Notes under the pieces: generated by a model
Told to the model about the DNA's origin: nothing
What the model saw: the letters and a program-made list of their open reading frames with translations, nothing else
Database searches by the model: none
Made by a program: the position numbers and the translations under genes
Shown: positions 1 through 7,407 of the stretch, in pieces
Numbering within the stretch: the first letter of the stretch is position 1
How the letters are laid out: the number at the start of each line of letters is the position of its first letter
NCBI GenBank assembly: GCA_046727955.1
Contig: JBKPDO010000398.1
Location: 1 to 17,550, forward strand
Source: DASVXQ01 sp046727955
Lineage (GTDB): Bacteria > Actinomycetota > CALGFH01
Direction: 5' to 3'
DNA length: 17,550 nt

Positions 1-135
1 TGAGCAACTACCAGCTCAAGCGTGCCCAGCATCGCAGCTGGCCGCAGCCGACCATGCCGCCCGCCCAGGCCGTCAGCGTCCTCCCGTCGACCCTACCTGG
101 CATAAGCTGCCGAAGTCCCTAACTGCATGGCATTG

Positions 136-171
136 GGCCTAACGCGGCCTAACGCGGCCTAACGCTAACGC
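136..171. repeat. 10-bp tandem repeat at the 3' end of the glycosyltransferase gene
   Basis: Three perfect head-to-tail copies of GGCCTAACGC (136-145, 146-155, 156-165) are followed by a shortened TAACGC copy (166-171). The stop codon of the minus-strand glycosyltransferase (bases 165-167 read in reverse) lies inside the repeat. It is probably a slippage product; no function can be read from it. The rest of the first 135 bases shows no ORF with coding character and no recognisable RNA. Confidence 0.8.
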
Positions 172-1235
172 TGGCTGAAGCGGCGGAACACCTCCCCCAG
201 GCGCTCGCACTGGCGGCCGAGCTCGTGCCGCTCCAGCACCATGCGGCGGTTGGCGGCGCCGACGCTCGCCCGCAGCTCGGGGTCCTCCAGGAACCCCAGT
301 AGCGCCGCCGCCAGGGCCTCGGCGTCGTCGGGCACGCGCAAATTGGGCGGGCGCACGGCCTCGTGGTTGGAGCCGCACACGGTCGTGACTACCGGCAGGC
401 CGCTCGCCATGGCCTCCACGTAGGCGAGGCCGAACTGCTCGTTCCACACCCGCGTCGGCCGCGGCGCGGTCACGAACACGGCCGCGCGGCGCAGCGCCTC
501 GGCGACGAGGAGCCGGTCGCCGCCGCCGAGGAAGGTGACGCCGCTGTCCGGCCGGGCCGCCTCGTGCCGCACCAGCCCCTCCAGCGGCCCCCGGCCGAGC
601 ACCATCAGCCGCGCCTCCGGGACTCGCCGGCGCACCAGCCGGTGAGCCTGAAGCACCCGGTCGATCCCCTTGTTGGGGGCCAGCGGCGAGGCGAACAGCG
701 CCACCGGCTCGGCCATGGGCCCCTCGGCGGGATGGAACAGCGCCGTGTCCACGCCCGGGAGCACCACCGCGCAGCGCTCCGCCTCAAGGCCGAGCTCCAG
801 GCAGTGCTCGCGGGCCGCCTCGATGAAGCAGAGGAACAGGTCGGCGGAGCGCGCCCGCCGCAGCGCCTGACGGTACGGCGGCAGTCGGTACAGGGGCGTG
901 CGCGGGTCATTGGCCCACACCAGCACGGCCTGCCGCTGGCGGCGGCACCGCGCGAGCGCGCTCACCTGCCCGGTGACCAGCGAGCACAGCTCCAGGGAGG
1001 CGAGCCAGCCGGCACCGGTATCCACCGAGTCCAACCCGCGCAGCCAGGCGAGCGCCCCCGCTTCGACGAAGCGCCTGGTCGGCTGGCGGTAGGGCCGGCC
1101 GATGAAGCGGACTTGCTCGGGCGGCCGCGGGCTGCCCACTGCGGCGACCTCGGCGCCGGGCATGCGCGAGAGCCAGTGCAGCTCCCGGAACGGGCGCTGC
1201 CCGGGAAGCATAAACCAGGTGACGCGAAGCTCCAT
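165..1235 (-). CDS. GT4-family (GT-B fold) glycosyltransferase
   Basis: This is a cytoplasmic retaining glycosyltransferase of 356 residues, a normal length for family GT4. The C-terminal donor-binding domain is clear: an 'APNKGIDRVLQAHRLV' stretch near residue 190 starts the second Rossmann half, 'LMVLGRGPLEGLV' follows, and the E-x7-E nucleotide-sugar motif is present as E266 and E274 in NEQFGLAYVEAMASG. The N-terminal acceptor domain is less typical and names no acceptor. The ATG at 1235 starts MELRVTWFMLPG, which places the first beta strand as expected; no good ribosome binding site precedes it. The gene is divergent from the truncated epimerase at 1430. By family it would transfer a sugar from a nucleotide-sugar to a lipid-linked or polymer acceptor. 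The substrate is unknown. The assignment to GT4 is firm. Confidence 0.9.
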   Translation of the reverse strand: MELRVTWFMLPGQRPFRELHWLSRMPGAEVAAVGSPRPPEQVRFIGRPYRQPTRRFVEAGALAWLRGLDSVDTGAGWLASLELCSLVTGQVSALARCRRQRQAVLVWANDPRTPLYRLPPYRQALRRARSADLFLCFIEAAREHCLELGLEAERCAVVLPGVDTALFHPAEGPMAEPVALFASPLAPNKGIDRVLQAHRLVRRRVPEARLMVLGRGPLEGLVRHEAARPDSGVTFLGGGDRLLVAEALRRAAVFVTAPRPTRVWNEQFGLAYVEAMASGLPVVTTVCGSNHEAVRPPNLRVPDDAEALAAALLGFLEDPELRASVGAANRRMVLERHELGRQCERLGEVFRRFSQR

Positions 1236-1263
1236 ATCGGTGTGGTCCCGAGTCCGCGCGGCG

Positions 1264-1314
1264 GAGGGGTCTGGGCACCCCTCGGGGCCCCGGTAGTCAG
1301 TCCTCAGTCCTCAG
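1264..1314. other. Hairpin and short repeats between divergent genes
   Basis: The 194-base space between the glycosyltransferase and the epimerase fragment contains a perfect 7-bp stem (1264-1270 with 1277-1283, loop CTGGGC), a 10-bp palindrome CGGGGCCCCG at 1283-1292, and two tandem copies of CAGTCCT (1298-1311) with a further CAG. There is no T-run after the stem, so a rho-independent terminator is unlikely. It could be a leader hairpin or simply GC-rich sequence. A weak -10-like TACACT lies at 1378-1383, about 46 bases before the epimerase start. Confidence 0.35.
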
Positions 1315-1429
1315 GAGCGGAGGGTAGCCCGCGTCCGCCTCCCCGGCCCAGCCGGCTGTCCAGAGCTCTCCGGGGCCTACACTTTCCTGGTTCGACGGGC
1401 AGGGCGACGAGCCAGTGGTGAGCAAATAG

Positions 1430-1969
1430 ATGCCGGACGATTCCACTCACGTTGTCTTCGGCGCGACCGGCGCTATCGGCAGCACCGTGGTCGCGGAGCT
1501 GGTGCGCCGTGGGGAGATCGTGCGCGCCGTCAGCCGGCGCGGCCGGGCACCGCAGGGGGCCGAGGGAGTGGCTGCCGATGCGGCCGGCCCACTCCAGGCG
1601 GCCGCCGCAGCGGCGGGGGCCGCGGTCGTGTATCACTGCGCCAATCCCCCGTACACGAAGTGGCCCGAGCTCTTCCCGATCCTGACCCGCTCTATTCTGG
1701 GCGCCGCCGAGTCGAGCGGTGCCAAGCTGGTCTTCGCTGACAACATGTACGCGTACGGGCCCGTCGATGGCCCGCTGCGCGAGGACCTGCCTGCCAACGG
1801 CCGGGGCCGCAAGGGGCGGACGCGCGTCGAGATGGCCGCCGAGGTCCTCGCCGCGCAGCGCGAGGGCCGGGCGCGGGTCGTAATTGGGAGAGCCTCCGAC
1901 TACTACGGCCCGCGCGGCATTGTCTCCGCCGCTGGCGAGACGGTCTTCGGGCGCATCCTGGCAGACTAA
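1430..1969 (+). pseudogene. Truncated NAD-dependent epimerase/dehydratase (extended SDR), N-terminal half
   Basis: The 179 residues begin with a Rossmann nucleotide-binding fold: VVFGATGAIGSTVVAELVRRG at residues 8-28 contains the G-x2-G-x2-G cofactor motif. Later blocks (AAVVYHCANPPYTKWPELFP, KLVFADNMYAYGPVDGPL, RKGRTR, VVIGRASDYYGP) match the extended-SDR family related to nucleoside-diphosphate-sugar epimerases, which is usually about 290-310 residues long. The frame stops at a TAA right after GETVFGRILAD, about where the substrate-binding C-terminal half should begin. Neither other frame downstream resumes a recognisable SDR sequence, so this looks like a deletion or recombination junction and not one frameshift. 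The start ATG follows a GGTGAG at 7 bases. Probably non-functional; a short functional SDR-like protein cannot be excluded. Confidence 0.75.
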
Positions 1970-2094
1970 CGATGTGCCGTTGCTGGCGAACCGGCGGCTC
2001 CCTGAGCGCAATGGCCAGGCCAGCCTGCCCGCCGGACTTGCGGGATACTCGGCCATCGCGGGACGACGAGATCGTGCTTGGGAGGCGGGTCGAG

Positions 2095-2688
2095 ATGGAC
2101 GAGCGACCGGATTTCGTGGTCGAGGGGGAGAGGGTGGCCCTCGGGCCGCTTCGCTTGGACCTTGTGCCGGCTTACCAGCGCTGGTCGAACGACCTGGAGG
2201 TGGCCAACGGCAACGGCTGGGTCATCCCCTTTACCCTGGAATCACAGCGCGACCGCATCGCCGGCCGCGGCGGCAAGCCGGACTTCGCGGACTTCACTGT
2301 CTACGACCGCTCGGACGGGACCCCGATCGGCTTCAGCTCGCTGTTCCACATCGACCACCGCACCGGCACGGCCGACTTTGGGATCTTCCTCGGCGAGCGG
2401 CGCGGCAATGGGCTGGGCACCGAGGCGACCCGCCTCACGCTCGACTGGGGCTTCAGCGTGCTCGGCCTGCACAACATCATGCTCTCGGTGGCCGCGTGGA
2501 ACGAGCGGGCGATCAGGGTGTACACCAAGGTCGGTTTCCGGGAGCTGGGCCGCCGTCGCGGCGCGGCCGTGACCATGGGGCGCCGCTACGACGGCGTATT
2601 CATGGAGCTGCTCGGATCGGAGTTCCGGCAAAACGGCCACTCGGTGCTGGCCGGCCACACTCCGCCGGGCGGAAGCGCCCGCGCGTAG
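2095..2688 (+). CDS. GNAT-family N-acetyltransferase (RimJ/RimL-like)
   Basis: This is a 197-residue acetyl-CoA-dependent N-acetyltransferase. The order is typical of the Acetyltransf_3 group: LGPLRLDLVPAYQRW near the start, then GFSSLFHIDHRTGTADFGIF, the acetyl-CoA-binding loop ERRGNGLG (residues 101-108), an amphipathic helix, HNIMLSVAAWNERAIRVYTK with the conserved N-x-R-A-I-x-x-Y/Y-x-K-x-GF ending, and a final MELLGSEF. The reading frame is open further upstream to 1972, but the ATG at 2095 is preferred because GGGAGG at 2080-2085 lies 9 bases before it and the family homology begins just after it. The preceding 125 bases separate it from the truncated epimerase. Substrate unknown: a ribosomal-protein-like N-terminus, a small amine or an amino sugar are all possible. 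The neighbourhood of glycan genes makes a sugar acceptor plausible, but this is inference. Confidence 0.88.
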   Translation: MDERPDFVVEGERVALGPLRLDLVPAYQRWSNDLEVANGNGWVIPFTLESQRDRIAGRGGKPDFADFTVYDRSDGTPIGFSSLFHIDHRTGTADFGIFLGERRGNGLGTEATRLTLDWGFSVLGLHNIMLSVAAWNERAIRVYTKVGFRELGRRRGAAVTMGRRYDGVFMELLGSEFRQNGHSVLAGHTPPGGSARA

Positions 2689-2723
2689 CCGGCCGCCGGG
2701 CGGAAGCGCCCGCGCGTAGCCGG
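2662..2723. repeat. Perfect 31-bp tandem duplication across the acetyltransferase stop codon
   Basis: Bases 2662-2692 and 2693-2723 are identical, head to tail, with no spacer. Each copy contains the stem CGGGCG/CGCCCG around a GAAG loop, so the RNA can form two successive identical GC hairpins. The first copy includes the TAG stop of the GNAT gene (2686-2688); the second has the same TAG. Without a T-tract these are not classical terminators, though GC-rich hairpins without U-tails can act as terminators or mRNA 3' ends in actinobacteria. Confidence 0.85.
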
Positions 2724-2736
2724 GCGGGCGTTGGCT

Positions 2737-2767
2737 TTGGACTCTGGCGCGGTGCTGCGTTAAGAAT
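2737..2767 (+). promoter_or_regulatory. Candidate sigma-70-type promoter for the membrane protein at 2797
   Basis: TTGGAC at 2737-2742 and TAAGAAT at 2761-2767 are separated by 18 bases, close to the vegetative consensus. They would start transcription near 2774, leaving a leader of roughly 25 bases that includes the strong AGGAG at 2787-2791. The AT-rich -10 stands out from GC-rich surroundings. It is a motif reading only. Confidence 0.45.
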
Positions 2768-2796
2768 CGCGGTCTGGGCGCGTTCGAGGAGAGGAG

Positions 2797-4677
2797 ATGA
2801 TGGACCGCCGGGTCGGTGCAAGGATCGCGGCTCGAGGCGATGGCGGCCACAAGGGCCTGACCGATGATCTCGAGGTGGCGGCACAGGCCGCGGAGGCCGC
2901 GGAGGTCGAGGTCTCACCTGCGGGGCGGTGGCGCGCTGGTCGCTGGCCGGTGTGGGTCGCAATGGCTGTGGTCACCCTGGCCACGTGGGTCGGGCTGACC
3001 TGGCCGCTGGCGCTGCACCTGGGCAGCATCTGGACCGTCGAGAGCGCGATCAGCCCGCCGACCGTCCACTACCAGCCGGACGCGCTGGTCAGCCGCGACA
3101 ACCTGCAGAACGCCTTCATCCAGTCGGTGGTGATCGACAACCTGCGCGAGCTGCGCAACCCCTACCTGGACATGCGCGAGGGGGCGGCGGGTCCAGCCCC
3201 TCTGCACACCACCTCCCTCGACCTGCCCTGGACGCTCGTCGTGGCGGTGCTGTGGCCGCTAGCCGGGCTGCAGGCCGCCTACAACACCACCCTGTTGCTT
3301 TCCACCCTGGCCACAGGGCTGGCCGCGTTCGGCTGGCTGCGCCGTCACACCCGCTGGCCATTGCTGGCCGCGGCGGGAGCGCTGGCCTACACCTTCGTGC
3401 CGAACCGGATGTTCCACCTCAGTGTGCACTTCAATGCGGTCATGTGGTGGGCGTTCCCGGCCGTCCTGTGGGCCTTTGAGGTGGCGCTCGATCGCCACCG
3501 CGGCGGTCGGCGGTGGCTGCGGCCGGCGCTGCTCGCTGGCGCGGTGGTGATCACCGTGGCTGTCAGCGGCGAGCTGCACCTGATCATGTACATCGCCGGG
3601 CTGGTCTGCTTCGTCGCCGCCTTCGTGCTGATCGCCGGCTTGCTCGCGCGACGGCCGGGGGCCGCGCCCGCCCGGCCTGTCCCGTGGGGACCGGCCGGGG
3701 TCGTCATGGCCGCGACCGTCCTCGGCGTGTCCTACGCGGTGGCTGCCTTCGCTTACGTCTTCCACGGCGACGTGCAGGGCGGCAACGGTGACCAGAACGA
3801 GCTCCTGTTCTACTCGCCCAAGTCGGTCCTGTGGTTGGTGCACCGCGCCGCGGTGATGCTCGGCGAGGGCACGATCTACGTCGGCTGGGCGGTCATCGCG
3901 CTGGCCGCCGCCGGCCTCGTCGCCGCCCTAGCTGGCCTCGGCCGGGCGCGAGCCGCTCGGCCCTACGCCGTGCTGCTGGTCCCGGTCCTCTTCCTCACGC
4001 TCGGGCCCGCTGCCCGCGTCGGGCCGGTGCGGCCGTACAGCTTCCTGGCCGACCACGTGCCGTTCCTGGACCTGCAGCGCGTGCCCCAGCGGCTCATGGT
4101 GGTCACCAGCCTGCTGCTGGTGGTCCTGGCCGTCGGTGCGCTCGACCTGGTCGCCGGGTGGCTGCTCGCCGCCCTGCCCAGAGCAGCGCCGCTGCTCGCC
4201 GTCGCCCTGGTCGTGGGCATGGTGCCGCTGCTGCACGACTATGCCCTCAGCCGCAACGTGCTCACCGAGGACCTGGCCAGCAACCAGGTGGTGACCGCGC
4301 TCCGGGCGGCCGGCGACCAGGCCGGGCCGATCGTGGGCGTGCCCGTCTTCCCCGAGGTGAGCACCCGAACCTCCGCCACGACCTACGTGGCCGCCCTGGG
4401 CCGCCGGCGCACGCTCAACGCCTACAACCAGTCGGCGGCGTCCTGGCAGTTGGAGCGCATGCGGCGGCTCGTCCCGCTGAACCGGGGCCGGGTCGACGCG
4501 GCGGCGCTCAGGGTGCTGACCGGCACCGGCGCCACCCAGATCGTGGTGATCAACCAGGCTCAGGTGCACAAGCCGGGCGAGTGGCGGTCGATCGTCCAGG
4601 GGCTGGTCGCCTCGGGCCGTTTCCGCCTGGTCGTTTCCGACGGGCCGCTGGCACTCCTGGAGCTGACGCGGCCGTAG
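2797..4677 (+). CDS. Polytopic membrane protein, GT-C-like glycosyltransferase architecture
   Basis: The protein has 626 residues: a hydrophilic N-terminal tail of about 48 residues, a first membrane helix (WPVWVAMAVVTLATWVGLTW), a long extracytoplasmic loop with acidic residues (SRDNLQNAFIQ, LRNPYLDM, TSLDLPW), then about ten more hydrophobic segments and a C-terminal soluble region of about 140 residues after the last helix (VALVVGMVPLL). That layout, with an acidic first loop, is that of lipid-phosphate-sugar-dependent GT-C enzymes. No named family motif proves it, so function remains putative. The start is either 2797 or the next codon 2800 (both ATG); AGGAG at 2787-2791 fits 2800 best with 8 bases of spacing. 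It has its own candidate promoter and converges with the next gene, 12 bases apart. The C-terminal part (GATQIVVINQAQVH) resembles in position the C-terminus of that neighbour. Confidence 0.75.
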   Translation: MMDRRVGARIAARGDGGHKGLTDDLEVAAQAAEAAEVEVSPAGRWRAGRWPVWVAMAVVTLATWVGLTWPLALHLGSIWTVESAISPPTVHYQPDALVSRDNLQNAFIQSVVIDNLRELRNPYLDMREGAAGPAPLHTTSLDLPWTLVVAVLWPLAGLQAAYNTTLLLSTLATGLAAFGWLRRHTRWPLLAAAGALAYTFVPNRMFHLSVHFNAVMWWAFPAVLWAFEVALDRHRGGRRWLRPALLAGAVVITVAVSGELHLIMYIAGLVCFVAAFVLIAGLLARRPGAAPARPVPWGPAGVVMAATVLGVSYAVAAFAYVFHGDVQGGNGDQNELLFYSPKSVLWLVHRAAVMLGEGTIYVGWAVIALAAAGLVAALAGLGRARAARPYAVLLVPVLFLTLGPAARVGPVRPYSFLADHVPFLDLQRVPQRLMVVTSLLLVVLAVGALDLVAGWLLAALPRAAPLLAVALVVGMVPLLHDYALSRNVLTEDLASNQVVTALRAAGDQAGPIVGVPVFPEVSTRTSATTYVAALGRRRTLNAYNQSAASWQLERMRRLVPLNRGRVDAAALRVLTGTGATQIVVINQAQVHKPGEWRSIVQGLVASGRFRLVVSDGPLALLELTRP

Positions 4678-4689
4678 CCAGTGGGTCGC

Positions 4690-6486
4690 TCAGGAGAGGT
4701 CGAAGACCCAGACGCCGCCGATCTGCCTGGCGGGTCGACCGGTGACGACGCGACTCCATCCAAGAAGCGCCTCCGTCCTGGCGCCATCGACCGGTGTCAC
4801 CACGAGGAGCGCGACGTTGCTCCTACGAAGAGCGGCGGCTGCGGCGGCGGTCTCGGGCGCCTGTGATCCGGGAGGGCGCCCACCCCGTCGGATTGCGTCG
4901 GCGACCCTGTCGTAGGCGTCGGGGACACCTTCCAGCAGCACGGGGTGTGTAGCGTCGGAGCCGATGAAGTACCCGCCGGTCATCCGGTAGTGCATGCCGC
5001 TGATCGCCTGCCAGGCCATCGGGACCGCACCGCTGCGCCCACGGGCGGAGGGTCGCGGCACGGTCTTGACCACTGCGCCTTGCCGGACCGCGGCGGAGAC
5101 CAGGCCGTCACGAAAGAAGCTCGGGACCTGAAGCGGGCTGGCCACCTGGGCGTCTGCCGGCAGGAGCGTGACCAGCGCGATCACGCCCAGCACCACGCCG
5201 GCCGCACGGAGCTGCCAGCGGCCGGCGGCCACGGCCGTGTCGAGCCAGAGTGCCAGCAACACCGCGACGCAGAACGCAGTGAAGAGTTCGAAACGGACCG
5301 ACTCGACGTAGCGGAATCCGGGCACGTGGAGGAGCAGCGCCCACGGCAGCACCACGCCGCGTTCCTGGCCAAGGACGACCAGCCGGGGACCGAGCGCGAG
5401 GACGATCGAGGCAAGGCCGACAAGCCCGATCAACCGTGCGAGCGGTCGTCGCACCACGATCGTCGCCAAGACCACGGCGAGCAGCGCGGCCACGCCCACG
5501 TAGAGGCCCTGCTCACCGATGTGCGCGCGCAGCTGCGCGGCGTGATCACCCGTACCCAAGCGTAACAGGGTCAGCTTCGTCGGCACGACCAGGTTGGCGA
5601 GGTCGGCGACATAGTAGCCCGATCCGTGAGCCGGCTTCCGCGGGACGCTCGGGCCACGCCATGCCAGGTACAGCGGATAGCCGTACAGAAGGGCCAGCGT
5701 GCCGAGGGCGGTCGCGCCCACCGTGGCGACGTACCCGGCCCGCCGCCGAACCTCCGCCGGCCAGCGCAGGACCAGCAGGACCACGGCCGTGGCGAACATG
5801 ACGCCGCCGATCACGAGCGTCTGTGAGTACAGTCCGGCCTGCACGGCGAGCGTGAGCCCGAACGCACCGCCGAGCACCCAGGGGCGGGTGCGCTGGCGGA
5901 CGAAGATCTCGTCGAGGAATAGCAGCAGCAACGGCGGCAGGATGTTCCAGACTAGGTCCAGGTGGCTGGCCCACAGGTGCGCGGCGGCAAAGGGGGAGAA
6001 GGCATACGCGAGCCCGCAGCACACTGCCGTCCATGGTCGCTGGACATACCGCCCGACAACCGCGAAGAACAGTAGCCCCGACACCACTGGGCCCAGCACC
6101 AGCAGCGCATTGAACGCAGCGATGGGCCCGAGGGTGAGCGTGAGCGGGGCAGCCAGTATGCCCAGCGCCAAGACGCTGGTGTTCCATACGCCGTTGACGC
6201 CGCCCGGATAGTTCATGTAGTCGGTCAGGAGCGGGTTCTGCCCGTGGAGCAGGGCCCAGGGCGTCCAGCGCAGCCACCACACGAAAAAGTGCGCGTCCGC
6301 CGCAGCCGATCCCGCCGTCGCCGAGAATGGGTGTTGCAGCGCCCTGCGCTCCAGGGCGAGCGAGACCGCCAGGTAGGCCACCCCCGCCACGACGAGCCAG
6401 CGTCGACGCTGGCGCCGGGCCGCTGTCGGCGCGTCGTCCCCCGCGGTGGTGGAAGACCAATGCCGGGTGCCCACTCGAAGTGCCAC
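4690..6486 (-). CDS. Polytopic membrane protein, GT-C-like; start set at internal GTG
   Basis: From the GTG at 6486 the product is 598 residues. The frame is open upstream to 6924, but that part is arginine/serine-rich, unlike a real protein, and lies opposite the vapB gene. GAGGGA lies 6 bases before the 6486 GTG, and the membrane protein proper begins soon after with WLVVAGVAYLAVSLALE. The first external loop carries AADAHFFVWWLRWTPWALL and NPLLTDYMNYPGGVNGVWN, followed by about ten membrane helices (for example AAFNALLVLGPVVSGLLFF and HLWASHLDLVWNILPPLLLL) and a C-terminal extracytoplasmic domain of about 170 residues. This is a recurrent actinobacterial membrane-protein type with GT-C-like layout; the exact reaction is unknown. 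It probably handles polyprenyl-linked sugars at the membrane. It shares architecture with the convergent gene at 2797 and may be a distant paralogue. Confidence 0.75.
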   Translation of the reverse strand: MALRVGTRHWSSTTAGDDAPTAARRQRRRWLVVAGVAYLAVSLALERRALQHPFSATAGSAAADAHFFVWWLRWTPWALLHGQNPLLTDYMNYPGGVNGVWNTSVLALGILAAPLTLTLGPIAAFNALLVLGPVVSGLLFFAVVGRYVQRPWTAVCCGLAYAFSPFAAAHLWASHLDLVWNILPPLLLLFLDEIFVRQRTRPWVLGGAFGLTLAVQAGLYSQTLVIGGVMFATAVVLLVLRWPAEVRRRAGYVATVGATALGTLALLYGYPLYLAWRGPSVPRKPAHGSGYYVADLANLVVPTKLTLLRLGTGDHAAQLRAHIGEQGLYVGVAALLAVVLATIVVRRPLARLIGLVGLASIVLALGPRLVVLGQERGVVLPWALLLHVPGFRYVESVRFELFTAFCVAVLLALWLDTAVAAGRWQLRAAGVVLGVIALVTLLPADAQVASPLQVPSFFRDGLVSAAVRQGAVVKTVPRPSARGRSGAVPMAWQAISGMHYRMTGGYFIGSDATHPVLLEGVPDAYDRVADAIRRGGRPPGSQAPETAAAAAALRRSNVALLVVTPVDGARTEALLGWSRVVTGRPARQIGGVWVFDLS

Positions 6487-6655
6487 CACTGGTCCCTCGA
6501 AGTCACGAGTAATGCCTGCGGGCGAAGAGCCTAATGCCTCCTGATCCACCTGAGCCACCCCGCGAGCCGACCGCCTCCGGCCCGGCGGCGTCGTGGCCCG
6601 CTGCCGGCCGCCCCGGCTAGACCTGCCGCGGTATGGCTCGCGATCCGGGGGGCGG

Positions 6656-6691
6656 TTGACATATTGATGCTCTATGGGCATGCTTTGATGT
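6656..6691 (+). promoter_or_regulatory. Candidate vapBC promoter and operator region
   Basis: A perfect TTGACA lies at 6656-6661; a CATGCT at 6679-6684 is 17 bases on and 7 bases before the vapB ATG, which has no ribosome binding site, so the mRNA may be leaderless. TTGATG occurs twice (6664-6669 and 6685-6690), 21 bases or two helical turns apart, and GCATGC at 6678-6683 is a palindrome. Repeats of this kind over the promoter would suit autoregulation by a ribbon-helix-helix antitoxin. The region is notably AT-richer than its neighbours. Confidence 0.5.
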
Positions 6692-6940
6692 ATGCGTACC
6701 ACGATCCGGATCGACGACCAGCTCCTCAGAGAGGCTAAGCAACTCGCCGCGCGCACCGGCCGCCCCCTCACCGCAGTCATCGAGGACGCGCTTCGCGAGG
6801 TGCTCAGCCGGCAACGGCGCTCTGCGCGGCGCACCCTCGAGCTCACCACGGTCGCCGGCAACGGGCCCCGTCCCGGGGTCGATCTGGACGACTCAGCGTC
6901 GCTGATGGACCTGATGGACCACACGGATGCGGCTGATTGA
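6692..6940 (+). CDS. vapB: VapB-like ribbon-helix-helix antitoxin
   Basis: The 82-residue protein begins RTTIRIDDQLLREAKQLA, a ribbon-helix-helix DNA-binding domain over residues 2-40 (beta strand with alternating basic residues, then two helices separated by RTGRPLTAV). The C-terminal part, ending DLDDSASLMDLMDHTD, is acidic and is where antitoxins of this type usually wrap the toxin. The gene overlaps the toxin start by 14 bases in a different frame, the usual translational coupling of such pairs. By family it neutralises the PIN-domain toxin and represses the shared promoter. No ribosome binding site is visible before the ATG, which agrees with a leaderless transcript. Its coding strand lies opposite spurious upstream reading frame of the membrane-protein gene. 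Confidence 0.88.
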   Translation: MRTTIRIDDQLLREAKQLAARTGRPLTAVIEDALREVLSRQRRSARRTLELTTVAGNGPRPGVDLDDSASLMDLMDHTDAAD

Positions 6941-7358
6941 CGTCAACGTCCTCGTCTACGCCCATCGGGAGGACGCGCCCGGCCACAAGGACTATCTCGA
7001 GTGGCTGCGGGACGTGCTCGCGGGTGACGAGGCCTATGGCATGTCAGATCTAGTGCTGAGCGGCTTTGTCCGGGTGGTGACGCACCCGCGTGTGTTCAGC
7101 CCGCCGAGCCCGCCTGATGCCGCCCTCGAGTTCGCCGAGCAGGTGCGCGGCCAACCGAACTGCGTCCCGATCGCTCCCGGGCCGCGGCATTGGGACATCT
7201 TCACCAGCCTGTGCCGCTCGGCCGGCGCCAAGGGAAATCTCGTTCCCGATGCCTACCTCGCGGCCCTGGCGATCGAGTCAGGCAGCGAGTGGATCACGAC
7301 CGACCGGGACTACAGCCGCTTCCCAGGGCTGCGCTGGCGGCATCCGCTGGCGAGCTGA
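6927..7358 (+). CDS. vapC: VapC-like PIN-domain ribonuclease toxin
   Basis: The 143 residues form a single PIN domain. Acidic metal-binding residues are visible as D5 (RLIDVNVLVYA), D108 (LVPDAYLAALAIE) and D126/D128 (WITTDRDYSRFPGLRW). The usual glutamate of the second motif is absent: that place reads MSDLVLSGFVRVV, as in the VapC subgroup with GPRHWDIF and GN-L-V/P-DA motifs, where a hydrophobic residue is common. By family it is a Mg2+-dependent endoribonuclease that blocks translation by cleaving tRNA or rRNA; the target cannot be predicted. Length is normal and the gene appears intact. It starts inside the end of vapB. Good confidence in family, moderate in activity. Confidence 0.9.
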   Translation: MRLIDVNVLVYAHREDAPGHKDYLEWLRDVLAGDEAYGMSDLVLSGFVRVVTHPRVFSPPSPPDAALEFAEQVRGQPNCVPIAPGPRHWDIFTSLCRSAGAKGNLVPDAYLAALAIESGSEWITTDRDYSRFPGLRWRHPLAS

Positions 7359-7368
7359 CCCTAACGAT

Positions 7369-7401
7369 TTGACGGACGCCAAAATGTCGCCGTGGTAGGT
7401 T
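7369..7401 (+). promoter_or_regulatory. Candidate promoter for the ArsR-like remnant
   Basis: TTGACG (7369-7374) and TAGGTT (7396-7401) precede the ATG at 7408. The spacing between them, 21 bases, is longer than optimal, but TAGGTT is 6 bases from the ATG, as expected for a leaderless transcript. An in-frame TAG at 7396-7398 closes the frame upstream, so the ORF must start at 7408 or later. Confidence 0.35.
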
Positions 7402-7407
7402 GCCGTC

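Noticed and set aside
1..32. A minus-strand ATG at 32 opening a frame (MLGTLELVVA) that runs off the window
   Set aside because: Only ten codons are visible, with no ribosome binding site or promoter that would support it.
363..1421. Long plus-strand open frame opposite the glycosyltransferase
   Set aside because: It is an Arg/His/Pro/Gln-rich shadow of the GT4 gene, typical of high-GC antisense frames, with no family features.
1884..2867. Plus-strand frame bridging epimerase fragment and membrane protein, considered as a frameshifted epimerase C-terminus
   Set aside because: After the junction it shows no SDR-like blocks and then becomes a shadow of the GNAT gene.
6487..6924. N-terminal extension of the minus-strand membrane protein to 6924
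   Set aside because: The extension is rich in Arg/Ser, lies opposite vapB and its promoter, and a GTG with a fair ribosome binding site at 6486 directly precedes the membrane protein proper.
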